NCBI GenBank assembly: GCA_019454865.1
Contig: JACFNJ010000027.1
Span: forward strand, 1-17,248
Source: Bacteroidia bacterium
GTDB lineage: Bacteria > Bacteroidota > Bacteroidia > UKL13-3
Reading direction: 5' to 3'
Length of the DNA stretch: 17,248 nt
Shown: positions 6,310-14,985 of the stretch, one piece after another
Position numbering within the stretch: the first letter of the stretch is position 1
Layout: every line of letters starts with the position of its first letter
Position numbers and translations under genes: made by a program
Notes under the pieces: model-generated
What the model was told of the DNA's origin: nothing
What the model saw: the letters and a program-made list of their open reading frames with translations, nothing else
The model's database searches: none

Positions 6310-8834
6310 AACTTAAATACCAGCCCAACATTAATTCCCCATTTTCTGATTTTATTGCTTGAAAGGTAGGTAAGCCGATGTACAGCTCCTACGGTAATTA
6401 ATCGAAAAATATTTTCAATACCGTAACCCACTTCTACATACGGTTTGTTTTGTTGAAACTCACGAATTGGTAATACATTAAACGGCATTGAACCATCTGG
6501 CGGAATAACATCTTTATTTGTTTTGCTTAAATTCCCATAAGCTGCTTTGGCGGTAACATAGTTTCGCCATTTCCACTTTTTTATTATAGGTATTCGGTTA
6601 AAGATAAGTCCTTCCAAATGCTGAGTGTACCAAAAATGAATATATTCATCTGCAACAAACTCATACAAATTCATCAAATTAAAATTATTGTCAGCTCCAA
6701 TTATTGACATGTTACCTCTAATTACTTCTAACATCGGATAGGGCAATCTTCCAAAAACTCTTCCGGCTGTCAAACTATAATCTGCGTTTCCAAAAACTCC
6801 GGTACTTATATGCTGATTAAAGTTTACTTGTATTTTATCAAAAGTAAAATCACTGTTGCCAATATCTTTAAATCCATGGGTGTATGAAAGCGTAACCACA
6901 GGAGCTTTAGCCAGCTTAATCCGAATACGGTTAATGCCTTTTGAAACCAAAACTTCTTTGTAAGCATATCTTAAATCAAGGGTGGCAGCAGTATAAGTAA
7001 ATGAGCGATTAATATTATCCGGTGTTGCGGGTTTGTCTTTATCCTCAATGTATGCAAACCGAAATGTGCGAGTAGGCTCAAAATAAGTATTTTGAAAACT
7101 TAACCGTGCAGCAATATCACGATGCAATTGGGTTAAAAAAACCAAGCGGTAATCAATTGTAAGATTAATTCGTGAATGGCGTGAGCCCATGTTTAATGCG
7201 CTAAATAAGGCATTATTGCCTGCACCAAAATTAAATATTGGAGCCGATGAAGGGTCGGTAACACCTAGTATGTCGTAGTCGTTTTTGTAATGAACACCAA
7301 TGGTTGTCCAATTTTTGTTTGAAAGAATTCTTTCAATACCGGCACCATGTTTAATTTTTTCATCCCTAAATCCATAAGCAAGGTATCCTCTGTAATACCA
7401 GTTTTTTGAAAACGATTGGTTTGTTCTAAAGCCTATGCGTGTTCTAAACCCTTCAACATGGTTAAAGTTTAACAAAAATATGTATGGACCAATATCAATC
7501 TTTGGCAAGCGATAGTGTCCTTCTGTTATCAATCGAATTACTTCGGTGTATGTTTTTACAACAGGCAATCGTTTTACGGAATCTATCATCGTTACCATGT
7601 GGCTTTCTATAGATGAGTATGCTTCAGGGCGTATGTTATTCCAATAGTTCGAGTCTTTTTCTGTTGAGTTTTCTTGCCTATCAACCAATACATCAAAAAA
7701 AGCATCAGGCATTGTTTTGTTTACTACAATGTTGGAGTTTGCTCGATAGAGTTTGGCTATAAATCCACTTGTGTTTTCGGTAATTCTTCCCAATTCTACA
7801 ATTGCTCTTGTTTTAGTGGGTATCCATTGTCCGGCAGTTGTTTGCTCTTGTTCTTGTTGAATTTTTAGTCGTTCTATAAAATTTAAATTGGCATTGGGTG
7901 AAATCTCTGCAACAATTCGTTTTAATGCAAAGGTAGAATCGGCTATCCACATGGTACCAAGAAACCCCAAGTCGGACGATCTGCGTAATTCTAATTTTAT
8001 TTCATAACATTTTATCCCGTCAATTTCAGTAGAATCACGCAAGGTATAAAAGTAATATCCATGACTATTGGATGCTAATGGAGATATAAAATCTTTACCT
8101 AAAATGCGCATCCAGTTTTGATTGAAATTGAATTGTAAAATACTTGAACCTAATAAGTCTAGCACGTAGCTGCCTTGGTCTATTCCAAATCCATTGGTTT
8201 GTGATGCTTCTATTATTTCTTTGGTTTTGGAAGGATTAGCATTATAATAAAAACGCGATTGTGTTTCACTCACTAAAATTGGTAAAATATATTTTCCATC
8301 TTCGTTTTTCATTTGGTTAGTAGTGTCAAAAAGTTGTTTTAACGGAGCAAGAAGTTTGTTGTTTTTCATTTTCTCCGAAATATTATTCATAGATACATCG
8401 GTTTTGTTATAACTATTGTATTCGTAGCTGCTTAATAAAGCATAGTCGTTAATCTTTCTATTTTTTACTGCATTATTTACAATTCGCAAGGCGGGGTTTA
8501 ACCGAGGGCGTATTACTACTTCTTTTATCATTCTTGCCTCTTCCTGCATTTCAATAGTTAAATGTTGGCTTTTTCCTTGTTCAATTTTTCTAGTAATGGT
8601 TTTATAACCCATAAAGCTAATTACCAACGTATCTACATTAGCAGAAGTTTTAAGAGAGAAGTAGCCCTCAAAGTTAGATGTAGTGCCTATGGTAGTACCC
8701 TTAAATGCAATGCTTACAAAAGGCATGGCTTCATTTTTTCCCTTTTCGGTTATTTTGCCGGTAACAATTGTTTGTGCAAATAAGAAGGAGCTAACAATGG
8801 AAAATAAAATGGTTAATACAAGGTTTTTTAGCAC
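6306..8834 (-). CDS. DUF5686 family outer-membrane protein with carboxypeptidase-regulatory-like N-domain
   Basis: The protein has 842 residues. The start is a GTG at 8834; there is no ATG near the signal peptide (LKNLVLTILFSIVSSFLFAQ). Residues ~22-105 form a CarboxypepD_reg-like beta-sandwich (VTGKITEKGKNEAMPFVSIA, NFEGYFSL, ISFMGYKTITR). From ~115 it follows the DUF5686 pattern (NPALRIVNNAVKNRKINDYA, then YEYNSYNKTDV). The C-terminal half has many alternating aromatic/polar strands and ends in VGLVFKF, with the terminal Phe expected of an outer-membrane beta-barrel. No TonB box or plug is evident, so it is not an ordinary SusC-like receptor. It is the last gene of a minus-strand operon, 3 nt after the cyclophilin stop and in the same reading frame as that gene. 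Function unknown. Confidence 0.85.
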   Translation of the reverse strand: MLKNLVLTILFSIVSSFLFAQTIVTGKITEKGKNEAMPFVSIAFKGTTIGTTSNFEGYFSLKTSANVDTLVISFMGYKTITRKIEQGKSQHLTIEMQEEARMIKEVVIRPRLNPALRIVNNAVKNRKINDYALLSSYEYNSYNKTDVSMNNISEKMKNNKLLAPLKQLFDTTNQMKNEDGKYILPILVSETQSRFYYNANPSKTKEIIEASQTNGFGIDQGSYVLDLLGSSILQFNFNQNWMRILGKDFISPLASNSHGYYFYTLRDSTEIDGIKCYEIKLELRRSSDLGFLGTMWIADSTFALKRIVAEISPNANLNFIERLKIQQEQEQTTAGQWIPTKTRAIVELGRITENTSGFIAKLYRANSNIVVNKTMPDAFFDVLVDRQENSTEKDSNYWNNIRPEAYSSIESHMVTMIDSVKRLPVVKTYTEVIRLITEGHYRLPKIDIGPYIFLLNFNHVEGFRTRIGFRTNQSFSKNWYYRGYLAYGFRDEKIKHGAGIERILSNKNWTTIGVHYKNDYDILGVTDPSSAPIFNFGAGNNALFSALNMGSRHSRINLTIDYRLVFLTQLHRDIAARLSFQNTYFEPTRTFRFAYIEDKDKPATPDNINRSFTYTAATLDLRYAYKEVLVSKGINRIRIKLAKAPVVTLSYTHGFKDIGNSDFTFDKIQVNFNQHISTGVFGNADYSLTAGRVFGRLPYPMLEVIRGNMSIIGADNNFNLMNLYEFVADEYIHFWYTQHLEGLIFNRIPIIKKWKWRNYVTAKAAYGNLSKTNKDVIPPDGSMPFNVLPIREFQQNKPYVEVGYGIENIFRLITVGAVHRLTYLSSNKIRKWGINVGLVFKF

Positions 8835-8837
8835 GAG

Positions 8838-9662
8838 TTATTTTGAATTAACAAGTTTAATTTTAATACGAATATCTTGTTTTGGTCGGTTATTCTTATT
8901 GGTTGGTTGAGCCATAATAGAATCAATAATATTTAACCCCTGAACTATTTCACCAAAAACAGTATATCCACTATCCAGTTGCGGAAGCCCCCCGATTGTA
9001 GTATATGTTCTTACCTGATTAATGTCTAACTCAAATGGTCCTCGTTTATTAAAAATGGAATCAACTACACTTTGAAACGTTTTTGTATATGCTTTTAATC
9101 CTTCTTTGTCGCCACGCATTCCGAAATCTTTCGTTCGCTCTTTCGTGCTATCGGCATTTACTAATTGGTAAAAAATATTAGTACGAATTAATTGATTACG
9201 CATGGCTTCTACACGTTGCAAATCTTGCACGGTATGTACTTTTCCTTTTACAATATAAAACTGACTGGCATGGGATGAAAAATCAGGATTGATAGTACGT
9301 GCAGCAGCAAGCGCTCCAAACTTATGAATTAATTCCGGACGAAATTCTGCAGGAATAGTGTATGTTGGTCCGCCATCACCAATTACACTGTCTTGTGTTG
9401 CATATCTTGATTTGGGATCTCCTGTTTGTATTGTGTAATCGGGTATTACCTGAAAAAAAGTTAAGCTATCATAAAAACCTTGTTTAACTAACTTTAAAAA
9501 ATTTTGTTTATGCAGCGGTGTTTCATCGTATAACAAAACACGCATAGTGCCAAACTTAGTAATGATATCAACATATGTGGGCTGAGGCCCTTGTGTTGCG
9601 CTTACACAAAAAATAGTTGTAAGCACCAATCCAAGCATTGTTTTTTTTAGTCTATTTCTCAT
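8838..9662 (-). CDS. Exported cyclophilin-type peptidyl-prolyl cis-trans isomerase with insertion and altered active site
   Basis: From the ATG at 9662 the protein has 274 residues. In-frame ATGs at 9677 and 9680, overlapping the upstream stop, are alternatives. MRNRLKKTMLGLVLTTIFCVSA is a Sec signal peptide, so it works in the periplasm. Cyclophilin blocks: FGTMRVLLYDETPLHKQNFL (38-55), FFQVIPDYTIQTGDP (69-83), GGPTYTIPAEF (97-107), GALAAARTINPD (116-127), SQFYIV (133-138), and the final GGLPQLDSGYTVFGEIVQGLNIID. An insertion at about 140-220 splits the fold, as in other Bacteroidota members. The FHRVI motif reads FFQVI, so the catalytic Arg is Gln71. It may therefore be a weak isomerase or act mainly as a chaperone (inference). 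It lies between a small hypothetical gene and DUF5686 in one operon. Confidence 0.88.
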   Translation of the reverse strand: MRNRLKKTMLGLVLTTIFCVSATQGPQPTYVDIITKFGTMRVLLYDETPLHKQNFLKLVKQGFYDSLTFFQVIPDYTIQTGDPKSRYATQDSVIGDGGPTYTIPAEFRPELIHKFGALAAARTINPDFSSHASQFYIVKGKVHTVQDLQRVEAMRNQLIRTNIFYQLVNADSTKERTKDFGMRGDKEGLKAYTKTFQSVVDSIFNKRGPFELDINQVRTYTTIGGLPQLDSGYTVFGEIVQGLNIIDSIMAQPTNKNNRPKQDIRIKIKLVNSK

Positions 9663-9666
9663 GTTT

Positions 9667-10038
9667 TTATTCTTCATCATCGTATAATTCGTTTTCATCA
9701 AAATAGCGCACTATTAATTTTCTTAACAATATCTCTTGTCCCAACAGGTCGGTAAACTCCGGTTTACGAGTAAGTGTATAATGTGGCCAACCTTCGGCAT
9801 CCGTATGCGAGTATGTATAATATCCATCATAGCTTAACAACTTGCATGTAGCCACATGAAATAAGTCCATTTTTTCTTCTTTGTTCATGTTCCGGCTAGT
9901 ACCAAGCTCACGTAGGCCAATTAAGTATAAAAGACCATTCATATCCGGTTTTTTTCCAAATTGTTTTTTAAGCTGGAAAATGATTTTATACCATTTTAAT
10001 TTTGTCTCTTCATCCAATTCGTTTTTGGTTGCAATCAT
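9667..10038 (-). CDS. Conserved hypothetical protein (Bacteroidota-type), first gene of the cyclophilin-DUF5686 operon
   Basis: The 123 residues include no signal peptide or membrane segment, so it is probably cytoplasmic. The N-terminal part is charged and helical (ELDEETKLKWYKIIFQLKKQ). It is followed by the striking MNGLLYLIGLRELG (about 33-46), an NKEEKMDLFHVATCKLL helix and an aromatic patch, YDGYYTYSHTDAEGWPHYT, then an acidic tail (DENELYDDEE). I recall similar small proteins conserved across Bacteroidota but know no function. Its stop lies just upstream of or overlaps the cyclophilin start, so the two are translationally linked. The 72-bp gap to the divergent gene at 10111 should hold the operon promoter; only a one-mismatch box (CAAATTAA on the plus strand, 10046-10053) is visible. 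Confidence 0.8.
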   Translation of the reverse strand: MIATKNELDEETKLKWYKIIFQLKKQFGKKPDMNGLLYLIGLRELGTSRNMNKEEKMDLFHVATCKLLSYDGYYTYSHTDAEGWPHYTLTRKPEFTDLLGQEILLRKLIVRYFDENELYDDEE

Positions 10039-10110
10039 AGTGTGGCAAATTAATGATTAACTTAAAAACTATCACTTGTTTTAATTATTTTCTTTACTTT
10101 TATTGTTAAG

Positions 10111-13100
10111 ATGAAAAACAACATCATTCTGTTGCTTCTAGTGCTTTCATTTTTTTCTGTGCATGCACAGGTAAACGATGATTTTTCGGACAATAATTTT
10201 ACACAAAACCCAACTTGGATAGGTGATGACAGTTTGTTTCAAATTACCGGAGGGCAATTGCGATTAAAAGGAACCCAAAGTAGCGAGGCACATTTGGTTA
10301 CACCGCACGTATTAATGGATAGCGTTACATGGCTTTTTTATACACGTTTTGCATTAAACCCAAGCTCACAAAATTTTTCACGGTTTTATCTTTCTTCCTC
10401 TTCAGCTAATTTAGAATTGCCTTTAAATGGCTATTATGTACAGTTGGGAGGCAGCACCGGAACTACTGATACCATTTCGCTTTACAAACAAGAAGGAACA
10501 TCACATACCCGAATAATATCTGGAAGACCTGCTACCGTTGGCAAAACAAATAATTTGGTAGGCATAAAAGTATTTAGAGACAAACAAGGTAACTGGGAGT
10601 TATACAGTGATACTACCGGAGGCGTAAATTATCAATTAGAAGGCGCGGTGTTGGATACAAGTTTTTTAACTTCCGCCTATTTAGGGTGGTACATTAAATT
10701 CACATCAGGCAATAGCCAAAATTATTATTTAGATAACGTTTGGGCTAATGCAATTGCACAAGATACAAGCGCACCTTCTATTGATAGTGTTGTGGCAACA
10801 AATAGCAACACCTTAGTTGTGTATTTTAATGAAGATATTGATACAACATCAGCAATACAACCCGGTAATTATATTGTATCTCCGCAAAATATTTTACCAA
10901 ATAATTGTACTTTAGTTACAACTAAAACTGTACAATTAACCTTTACTACTCCTTTTACTCCAAACATCCTACACACATTAACAGTAAGTAATATTGCAGA
11001 TAGAAGTGGAAATACTATTAGCAATAAAAGCGCATCATTTAATTACAACATAATCTTTCCGACAGACATTTTGATTTCGGAGTTTTTTCCAGATCCAACT
11101 CCGGTTGTTGGTCTTCCTGAAATAGAGTTTATAGAATTATATAACAATACAGCCTTACCAATTAACATAAAAGGTGTTCAAATAACGGATGGAACAAGCA
11201 CTGCAGTACTACCAACATACATATTGGAAGCAGATAGTTTTTTAATTGTTTGCCCAAGTGCATCAGTGACAGCATTCACACCTTTTGGGAATACCTTGGG
11301 TGTAAATGGTTTCCCATCGCTAAATAATTCATCGGATGTAATTGCTCTTATTGCTGCAACGGGTGATACTATTCACACAATCAGTTACACAACCGATTGG
11401 TACAATGATGCAAGTAAAAAAGATGGCGGATGGACAATTGAAATGATTAGCCCAAAAGAATTGTGTAAAGGAAAAAATAATTATACAGCATCTATACACA
11501 GTAGTGGCGGAACACTCGGAAAGAAAAATTCTGTTTGGAAAAGTGTAATTGACACAAGTGCACCCAAACTAATTTCAGCTCAAATAATAGACAGCATTTC
11601 GGTAAAATTTAGCTTTGATAAGGCATTGCATCAGCAAGTTTTGCAACAAATAGATATTGATGTGCTTCCATTTAACTCGGTAGACACAATACAATTGGTG
11701 GACGAAAAAACCTTGTTAGTAATATTGCTAAGTGCAATGCAAAATAAAAACGAATACACATTTATGTTAGATAGCATTGCAGATTGTTTGGGAAACACCT
11801 ATTCGGGAACCAAAAAGCTACAATATTTAATTGGCGAAGCAGAGAGCAATTATGATGTGCTAATTAATGAAATTATGGCTAACCCAAATACATCAACCGG
11901 CATGCCAAATGCAGAGTATATAGAATTGTATAATAGAAGTACTAAACCCATTCAGTTAAAAAATTGGAAAATAGCAGATGCGTCTGGCTTTGCTGTATTG
12001 CCCGAATATTTGCTACTGCCGGACAGTTTTTTAACACTCACATCAAACACTAATGCACCGTTTTTTTCAAACAATGTAGTTGGTGTTACAAGTTTTCCTT
12101 CATTAAGCAATGATGGCGAGTTGTTGGTTTTATATAACGCAATCGGTCAGGTAATACATCTTGTTTCATATACTTCAATGTGGCATGAAAATGCTTTGAA
12201 AAAAAGTGGTGGATGGAGTTTAGAAATGATTGACGCAAAAAACCCTTGTGGTTTGAATAATTGGAAAAGCTGTATAAACACAAATGGCGGAACGCCCGGA
12301 AAGACAAATAGCGTAAAAGGTAACAATAAAGATAATAGCAAGCCGGAATTATTGCGAGCATATACTATGGATAGTACACACCTGCAAGTGTTCTTTACCG
12401 AGTCCATGGATTCTACTTCGTTTAGTAATTTGTCTAATTACGTATTTAGTCCGGATAATAGTGTTACAAATATTAGCAGTGGTGACCCAGCGTATCAATA
12501 TTTAATAGCAGAGCTTAATAAACCTATTGCAAAAGATGAGCTATATAAAATTCAAATAAACAATTTAACAGACTGTGCAGGCAATACACTTTCTGAAAAC
12601 ATGGTTTTAGATTTTGGCTTGCCTATTCAAGCAGATAGCGGCAACCTGGTTATTAATGAAATATTGTTCAATCCGGTATCAAACGGAGTAGATTTTGTTG
12701 AACTTTATAACAATTCGTTCCATACAATTGATTTAAATAATTTATATGTATCGCATCTTGATGATTTAAAAAACATAGATGAAACATATCTGATTTCAAC
12801 AGGAGGTTACATGTTACTTCCTAACGAATATGTAGTATTAAGCAGCAACCCTGAATTAATAAAGCAACAATATTATTGCTTAAACAAAAATGCATTTATT
12901 AATACACCCCTTACTTCAATGCCTGACGATGTAGGTAACATTGCAATTACAACTAATTCAAGTAAAATTATTGATGCCGTATTTTATGATAAAAGTATGC
13001 ACCTATCGCTTTTGAGCGATCAAAATGGAGTAAGCTTAGAGCGCATTAACCCAAGCAGAAGTGCTATGGATAAATCCAATTGGGCATCTGCTGCAGCAAG

Positions 13101-13476
13101 CAAAGGATATGCAACGCCAACCTATAAAAACTCAAACTACCTAAATACTGAAATTGCAGAAAATACTTTTGAACTACAACCCAAAACCATTTCACCGGAT
13201 GGAGACGGTTACCAAGATGTAATGAACATAAATTATAATTTTGACGAAGACGGTTATATTGGTACACTTACCATATTTGATGCATCCGGAAGAAGCGTGA
13301 AAAGCCTTTTTAAAAATCATATAATGGGAAAAACCGGAACCTATACCTGGAATGGTACATTGAATGATGGAGGCAGAGCACCTAACGGGATTTACATTTT
13401 TTATTTAGATGTTTACACAACCGGAGGAAAAACTAAACAATACAAAACGGTAGGTGTTGTTGCTCAAAAATTTTAA
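10111..13476 (+). CDS. Large secreted lamin-tail-domain protein with three Ig-like/LTD modules and a FlgD-like C-terminal domain
   Basis: The protein has 1121 residues. Residues 1-20 are a signal peptide (MKNNIILLLLVLSFFSVHAQ). Residues ~21-217 are a beta-sandwich typical of the N-terminus of these proteins (DDFSDNNFTQNPTW). Three modules follow at 218-480, 481-740 and 741 to ~1005. Each begins with an Ig-like (Big_5) domain opening D[TN]S[AK]P and containing N[TI]AD/DC-GN-type turns, followed by a lamin-tail domain (ILISEFFPDPTP, VLINEIMANPN, LVINEILFNPV, then [FY][IV]ELYN). The C-terminus (~1028-1121) starts SPDGDGYQDVMNINYNFDE and ends with GIYIFYLDVYTTGGKTKQYK. It resembles FlgD-Ig/gliding-associated C-terminal domains and could serve as a T9SS signal. 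Likely a cell-surface or released adhesive/structural protein (inference). It is single-cistron; its stop interlocks with the convergent methyltransferase gene. Confidence 0.85.
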   Translation: MKNNIILLLLVLSFFSVHAQVNDDFSDNNFTQNPTWIGDDSLFQITGGQLRLKGTQSSEAHLVTPHVLMDSVTWLFYTRFALNPSSQNFSRFYLSSSSANLELPLNGYYVQLGGSTGTTDTISLYKQEGTSHTRIISGRPATVGKTNNLVGIKVFRDKQGNWELYSDTTGGVNYQLEGAVLDTSFLTSAYLGWYIKFTSGNSQNYYLDNVWANAIAQDTSAPSIDSVVATNSNTLVVYFNEDIDTTSAIQPGNYIVSPQNILPNNCTLVTTKTVQLTFTTPFTPNILHTLTVSNIADRSGNTISNKSASFNYNIIFPTDILISEFFPDPTPVVGLPEIEFIELYNNTALPINIKGVQITDGTSTAVLPTYILEADSFLIVCPSASVTAFTPFGNTLGVNGFPSLNNSSDVIALIAATGDTIHTISYTTDWYNDASKKDGGWTIEMISPKELCKGKNNYTASIHSSGGTLGKKNSVWKSVIDTSAPKLISAQIIDSISVKFSFDKALHQQVLQQIDIDVLPFNSVDTIQLVDEKTLLVILLSAMQNKNEYTFMLDSIADCLGNTYSGTKKLQYLIGEAESNYDVLINEIMANPNTSTGMPNAEYIELYNRSTKPIQLKNWKIADASGFAVLPEYLLLPDSFLTLTSNTNAPFFSNNVVGVTSFPSLSNDGELLVLYNAIGQVIHLVSYTSMWHENALKKSGGWSLEMIDAKNPCGLNNWKSCINTNGGTPGKTNSVKGNNKDNSKPELLRAYTMDSTHLQVFFTESMDSTSFSNLSNYVFSPDNSVTNISSGDPAYQYLIAELNKPIAKDELYKIQINNLTDCAGNTLSENMVLDFGLPIQADSGNLVINEILFNPVSNGVDFVELYNNSFHTIDLNNLYVSHLDDLKNIDETYLISTGGYMLLPNEYVVLSSNPELIKQQYYCLNKNAFINTPLTSMPDDVGNIAITTNSSKIIDAVFYDKSMHLSLLSDQNGVSLERINPSRSAMDKSNWASAAASKGYATPTYKNSNYLNTEIAENTFELQPKTISPDGDGYQDVMNINYNFDEDGYIGTLTIFDASGRSVKSLFKNHIMGKTGTYTWNGTLNDGGRAPNGIYIFYLDVYTTGGKTKQYKTVGVVAQKF
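10762..13125 (+). repeat. Three tandem ~260-residue Big_5 + lamin-tail modules inside the secreted protein
   Basis: Module starts fall at 10762 (DTSAPSID), 11551 (DTSAPKLI) and 12331 (DNSKPELL), that is 263 and 260 codons apart. Modules 1 and 2 share the block ending in GGW-[TS]-[IL]-EMI and a final GGT-x-GK-x-NSV. Module 3 is more diverged and replaces it with GVSLERINPS. This indicates old internal duplications, now divergent at DNA level. Confidence 0.75.
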
Positions 13477-14447
13477 CCCAAATTATTTTTATATACCGCA
13501 AATACATAGTCGCTTTTATTTTCTTCTTTCATTAATTCATCTTCCAGTGCAAAAAGTTTTTGCAAAACAGGAATTGCCTCATCTGTATTAAAGTTATGTG
13601 CGATATCTTTTAAGGCAAACGTAAGCAAGTTGCCGCCATAGTTTTTTTGTTCCAGCAATGTAAACTGTTTAGATAAAATCGGTAAAATAGAATTGGCTTC
13701 TACCGCTTCTGACGGGTCGGCAATAACCATACGGAGTAGCCCCGGAAAGTAAACCCGCTTTTTAATTGAATTACTAAATTTTCTTTTTTTGAATTTCTCC
13801 GGTATTACTGTTTGATAAACCTTTGCCACACGATTCATTCTTGCTTTATCGTACTGAAAACGATTGGCCCCAACATATTCATTAATAATCAGTAATCCAT
13901 CTGGTTTTAGTGTTTTACGAATACGTGTTAATAGTTTGTCTATTTGTGAAAAATGGTGCAATGAGGAGTGAAACAAAACCACATCAAATTTTGATGATTC
14001 AAAAGACTCTTTATATACATCTGCTACTGCAAAGGTGCAATTTTTTAGGTTAAGTGCTTTTGCCGATTCTTGTGCTTCTTGTATGGTTTTAGGGGCTATG
14101 TCTATAGCAAGTACTTGCTCAAAGCAAGCGTGTTTAGCAAACTCTATTTCTCTTTTTCCGGTACCGCAACCAATGCTTAAAAGCTGAAGGCGAGTTTTGT
14201 TTTTTAAATATTTGTTTACAAAATAATCCGGATACAAAGTGTTTTCATCTCCGGTAATTAGCATATTCCATCGTGCTCTTACTTTGTTTACCTGCCACCA
14301 ATTACTACTTGGCAATGTGTCTTCGTTCCAAGTACTTTTTATTCGCTGTTCAGTATTGCTTATTAGTTTTTTTGCAACAAAGTATAATCCTCTTTCTTTG
14401 ATTTTAAACCAAACATCTACAAAATCTAATGGTGTTAGTAAGCGCAT
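13473..14447 (-). CDS. Class I SAM-dependent methyltransferase
   Basis: The protein has 324 residues. A Rossmann-type methyltransferase core sits centrally: motif I LLSIGCGTGKREIEFAK (IGCGTG at 92-97), acidic motif II LAIDIAPK (D116), motif III FAVADVY (139-145), then FDVVLFHSSLHHF (154-166) and LKPDGLLIINEYVG (180-193). An unusual ~85-residue N-terminal extension (including SSNWWQVNKVRARWNMLITG) and a ~120-residue helical C-terminal part (with NYGGNLLTFAL near 270) flank the core; these would set substrate choice. No substrate can be named. It begins 6 nt after the stop of the 149-residue gene, so the two form an operon. It is cytoplasmic by sequence. Its TAA overlaps the convergent lamin-tail gene stop by 4 bp. 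Confidence 0.85.
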   Translation of the reverse strand: MRLLTPLDFVDVWFKIKERGLYFVAKKLISNTEQRIKSTWNEDTLPSSNWWQVNKVRARWNMLITGDENTLYPDYFVNKYLKNKTRLQLLSIGCGTGKREIEFAKHACFEQVLAIDIAPKTIQEAQESAKALNLKNCTFAVADVYKESFESSKFDVVLFHSSLHHFSQIDKLLTRIRKTLKPDGLLIINEYVGANRFQYDKARMNRVAKVYQTVIPEKFKKRKFSNSIKKRVYFPGLLRMVIADPSEAVEANSILPILSKQFTLLEQKNYGGNLLTFALKDIAHNFNTDEAIPVLQKLFALEDELMKEENKSDYVFAVYKNNLG

Positions 14448-14453
14448 TGTGTA

Positions 14454-14903
14454 TTATGCCAATAAGGCTGCAAGTAAAACCTTTTCCATTTGTTTTGGAA
14501 GCTGAAATACTCCGTTAGCCGAAATTAAACGATAGTGAACATTGGGAACATAACTTTCATTATTTATCACACCGGCTATTACCTCAAAAGAGCCGATGAT
14601 ATCTTCCTGTAATGGAGACTCAGGGGTTTTGCTGCGCTCATCAATTACATACATAAATCCATTGGTAGAAATAGGGTTTACACCGGTTACAAATGCAGAA
14701 AAAGCAACAATAGTTTTATGAAAAAAATCGATAAACTCAGGATTATAAATTATGTTGTCGGGAGAAATGTTTGTTTCCTGTTTTTTTAAAACGCCAACAA
14801 TAGCTTTGTTGTTTTTTGTTTTAGACATTAAGGATGCATCCAGCAATGAAATAAGCGTAGTAGGTTTTGTGTTTATTTCTGTTTGTAGTAAATGAACTTC
14901 CAT
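14454..14903 (-). CDS. Hypothetical protein, operon partner of the methyltransferase
   Basis: I do not recognise this 149-residue protein. It has no signal peptide or transmembrane segment. It reads as a mixed alpha/beta cytosolic domain: a short N-terminal strand (MEVHLLQTEI), a helix around LISLLDASL, a lysine-rich KTKNNKAIVGVLKK stretch, a central aromatic/hydrophobic segment (FIDFFHKTIVAFSAFV) and GFMYVIDERSKTPE. Then a strand-rich part, EDIIGSFEVIAGVINNESYVPN, leads to a helical end, MEKVLLAALLA. It is the first gene of the pair, with the methyltransferase start 6 nt after its stop, so a linked role is likely. The 150-bp divergent gap to the kinase gene should carry its promoter, but I see no clear consensus on this strand. 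Confidence 0.7.
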   Translation of the reverse strand: MEVHLLQTEINTKPTTLISLLDASLMSKTKNNKAIVGVLKKQETNISPDNIIYNPEFIDFFHKTIVAFSAFVTGVNPISTNGFMYVIDERSKTPESPLQEDIIGSFEVIAGVINNESYVPNVHYRLISANGVFQLPKQMEKVLLAALLA

Positions 14904-14985
14904 TAAAAACGAAGGTATTGTTTTTTTAGCCGCTTATTGATAGCTTTTCCGATTAAAACTTATTAATGTGCGGATTGTAAATATA

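Noticed and set aside
12086..12407. Minus-strand open frames across the lamin-tail gene
   Set aside because: Two overlapping frames antisense to a coherent repeat protein; Cys/Phe/Tyr-rich composition typical of shadow frames in AT-rich genes.
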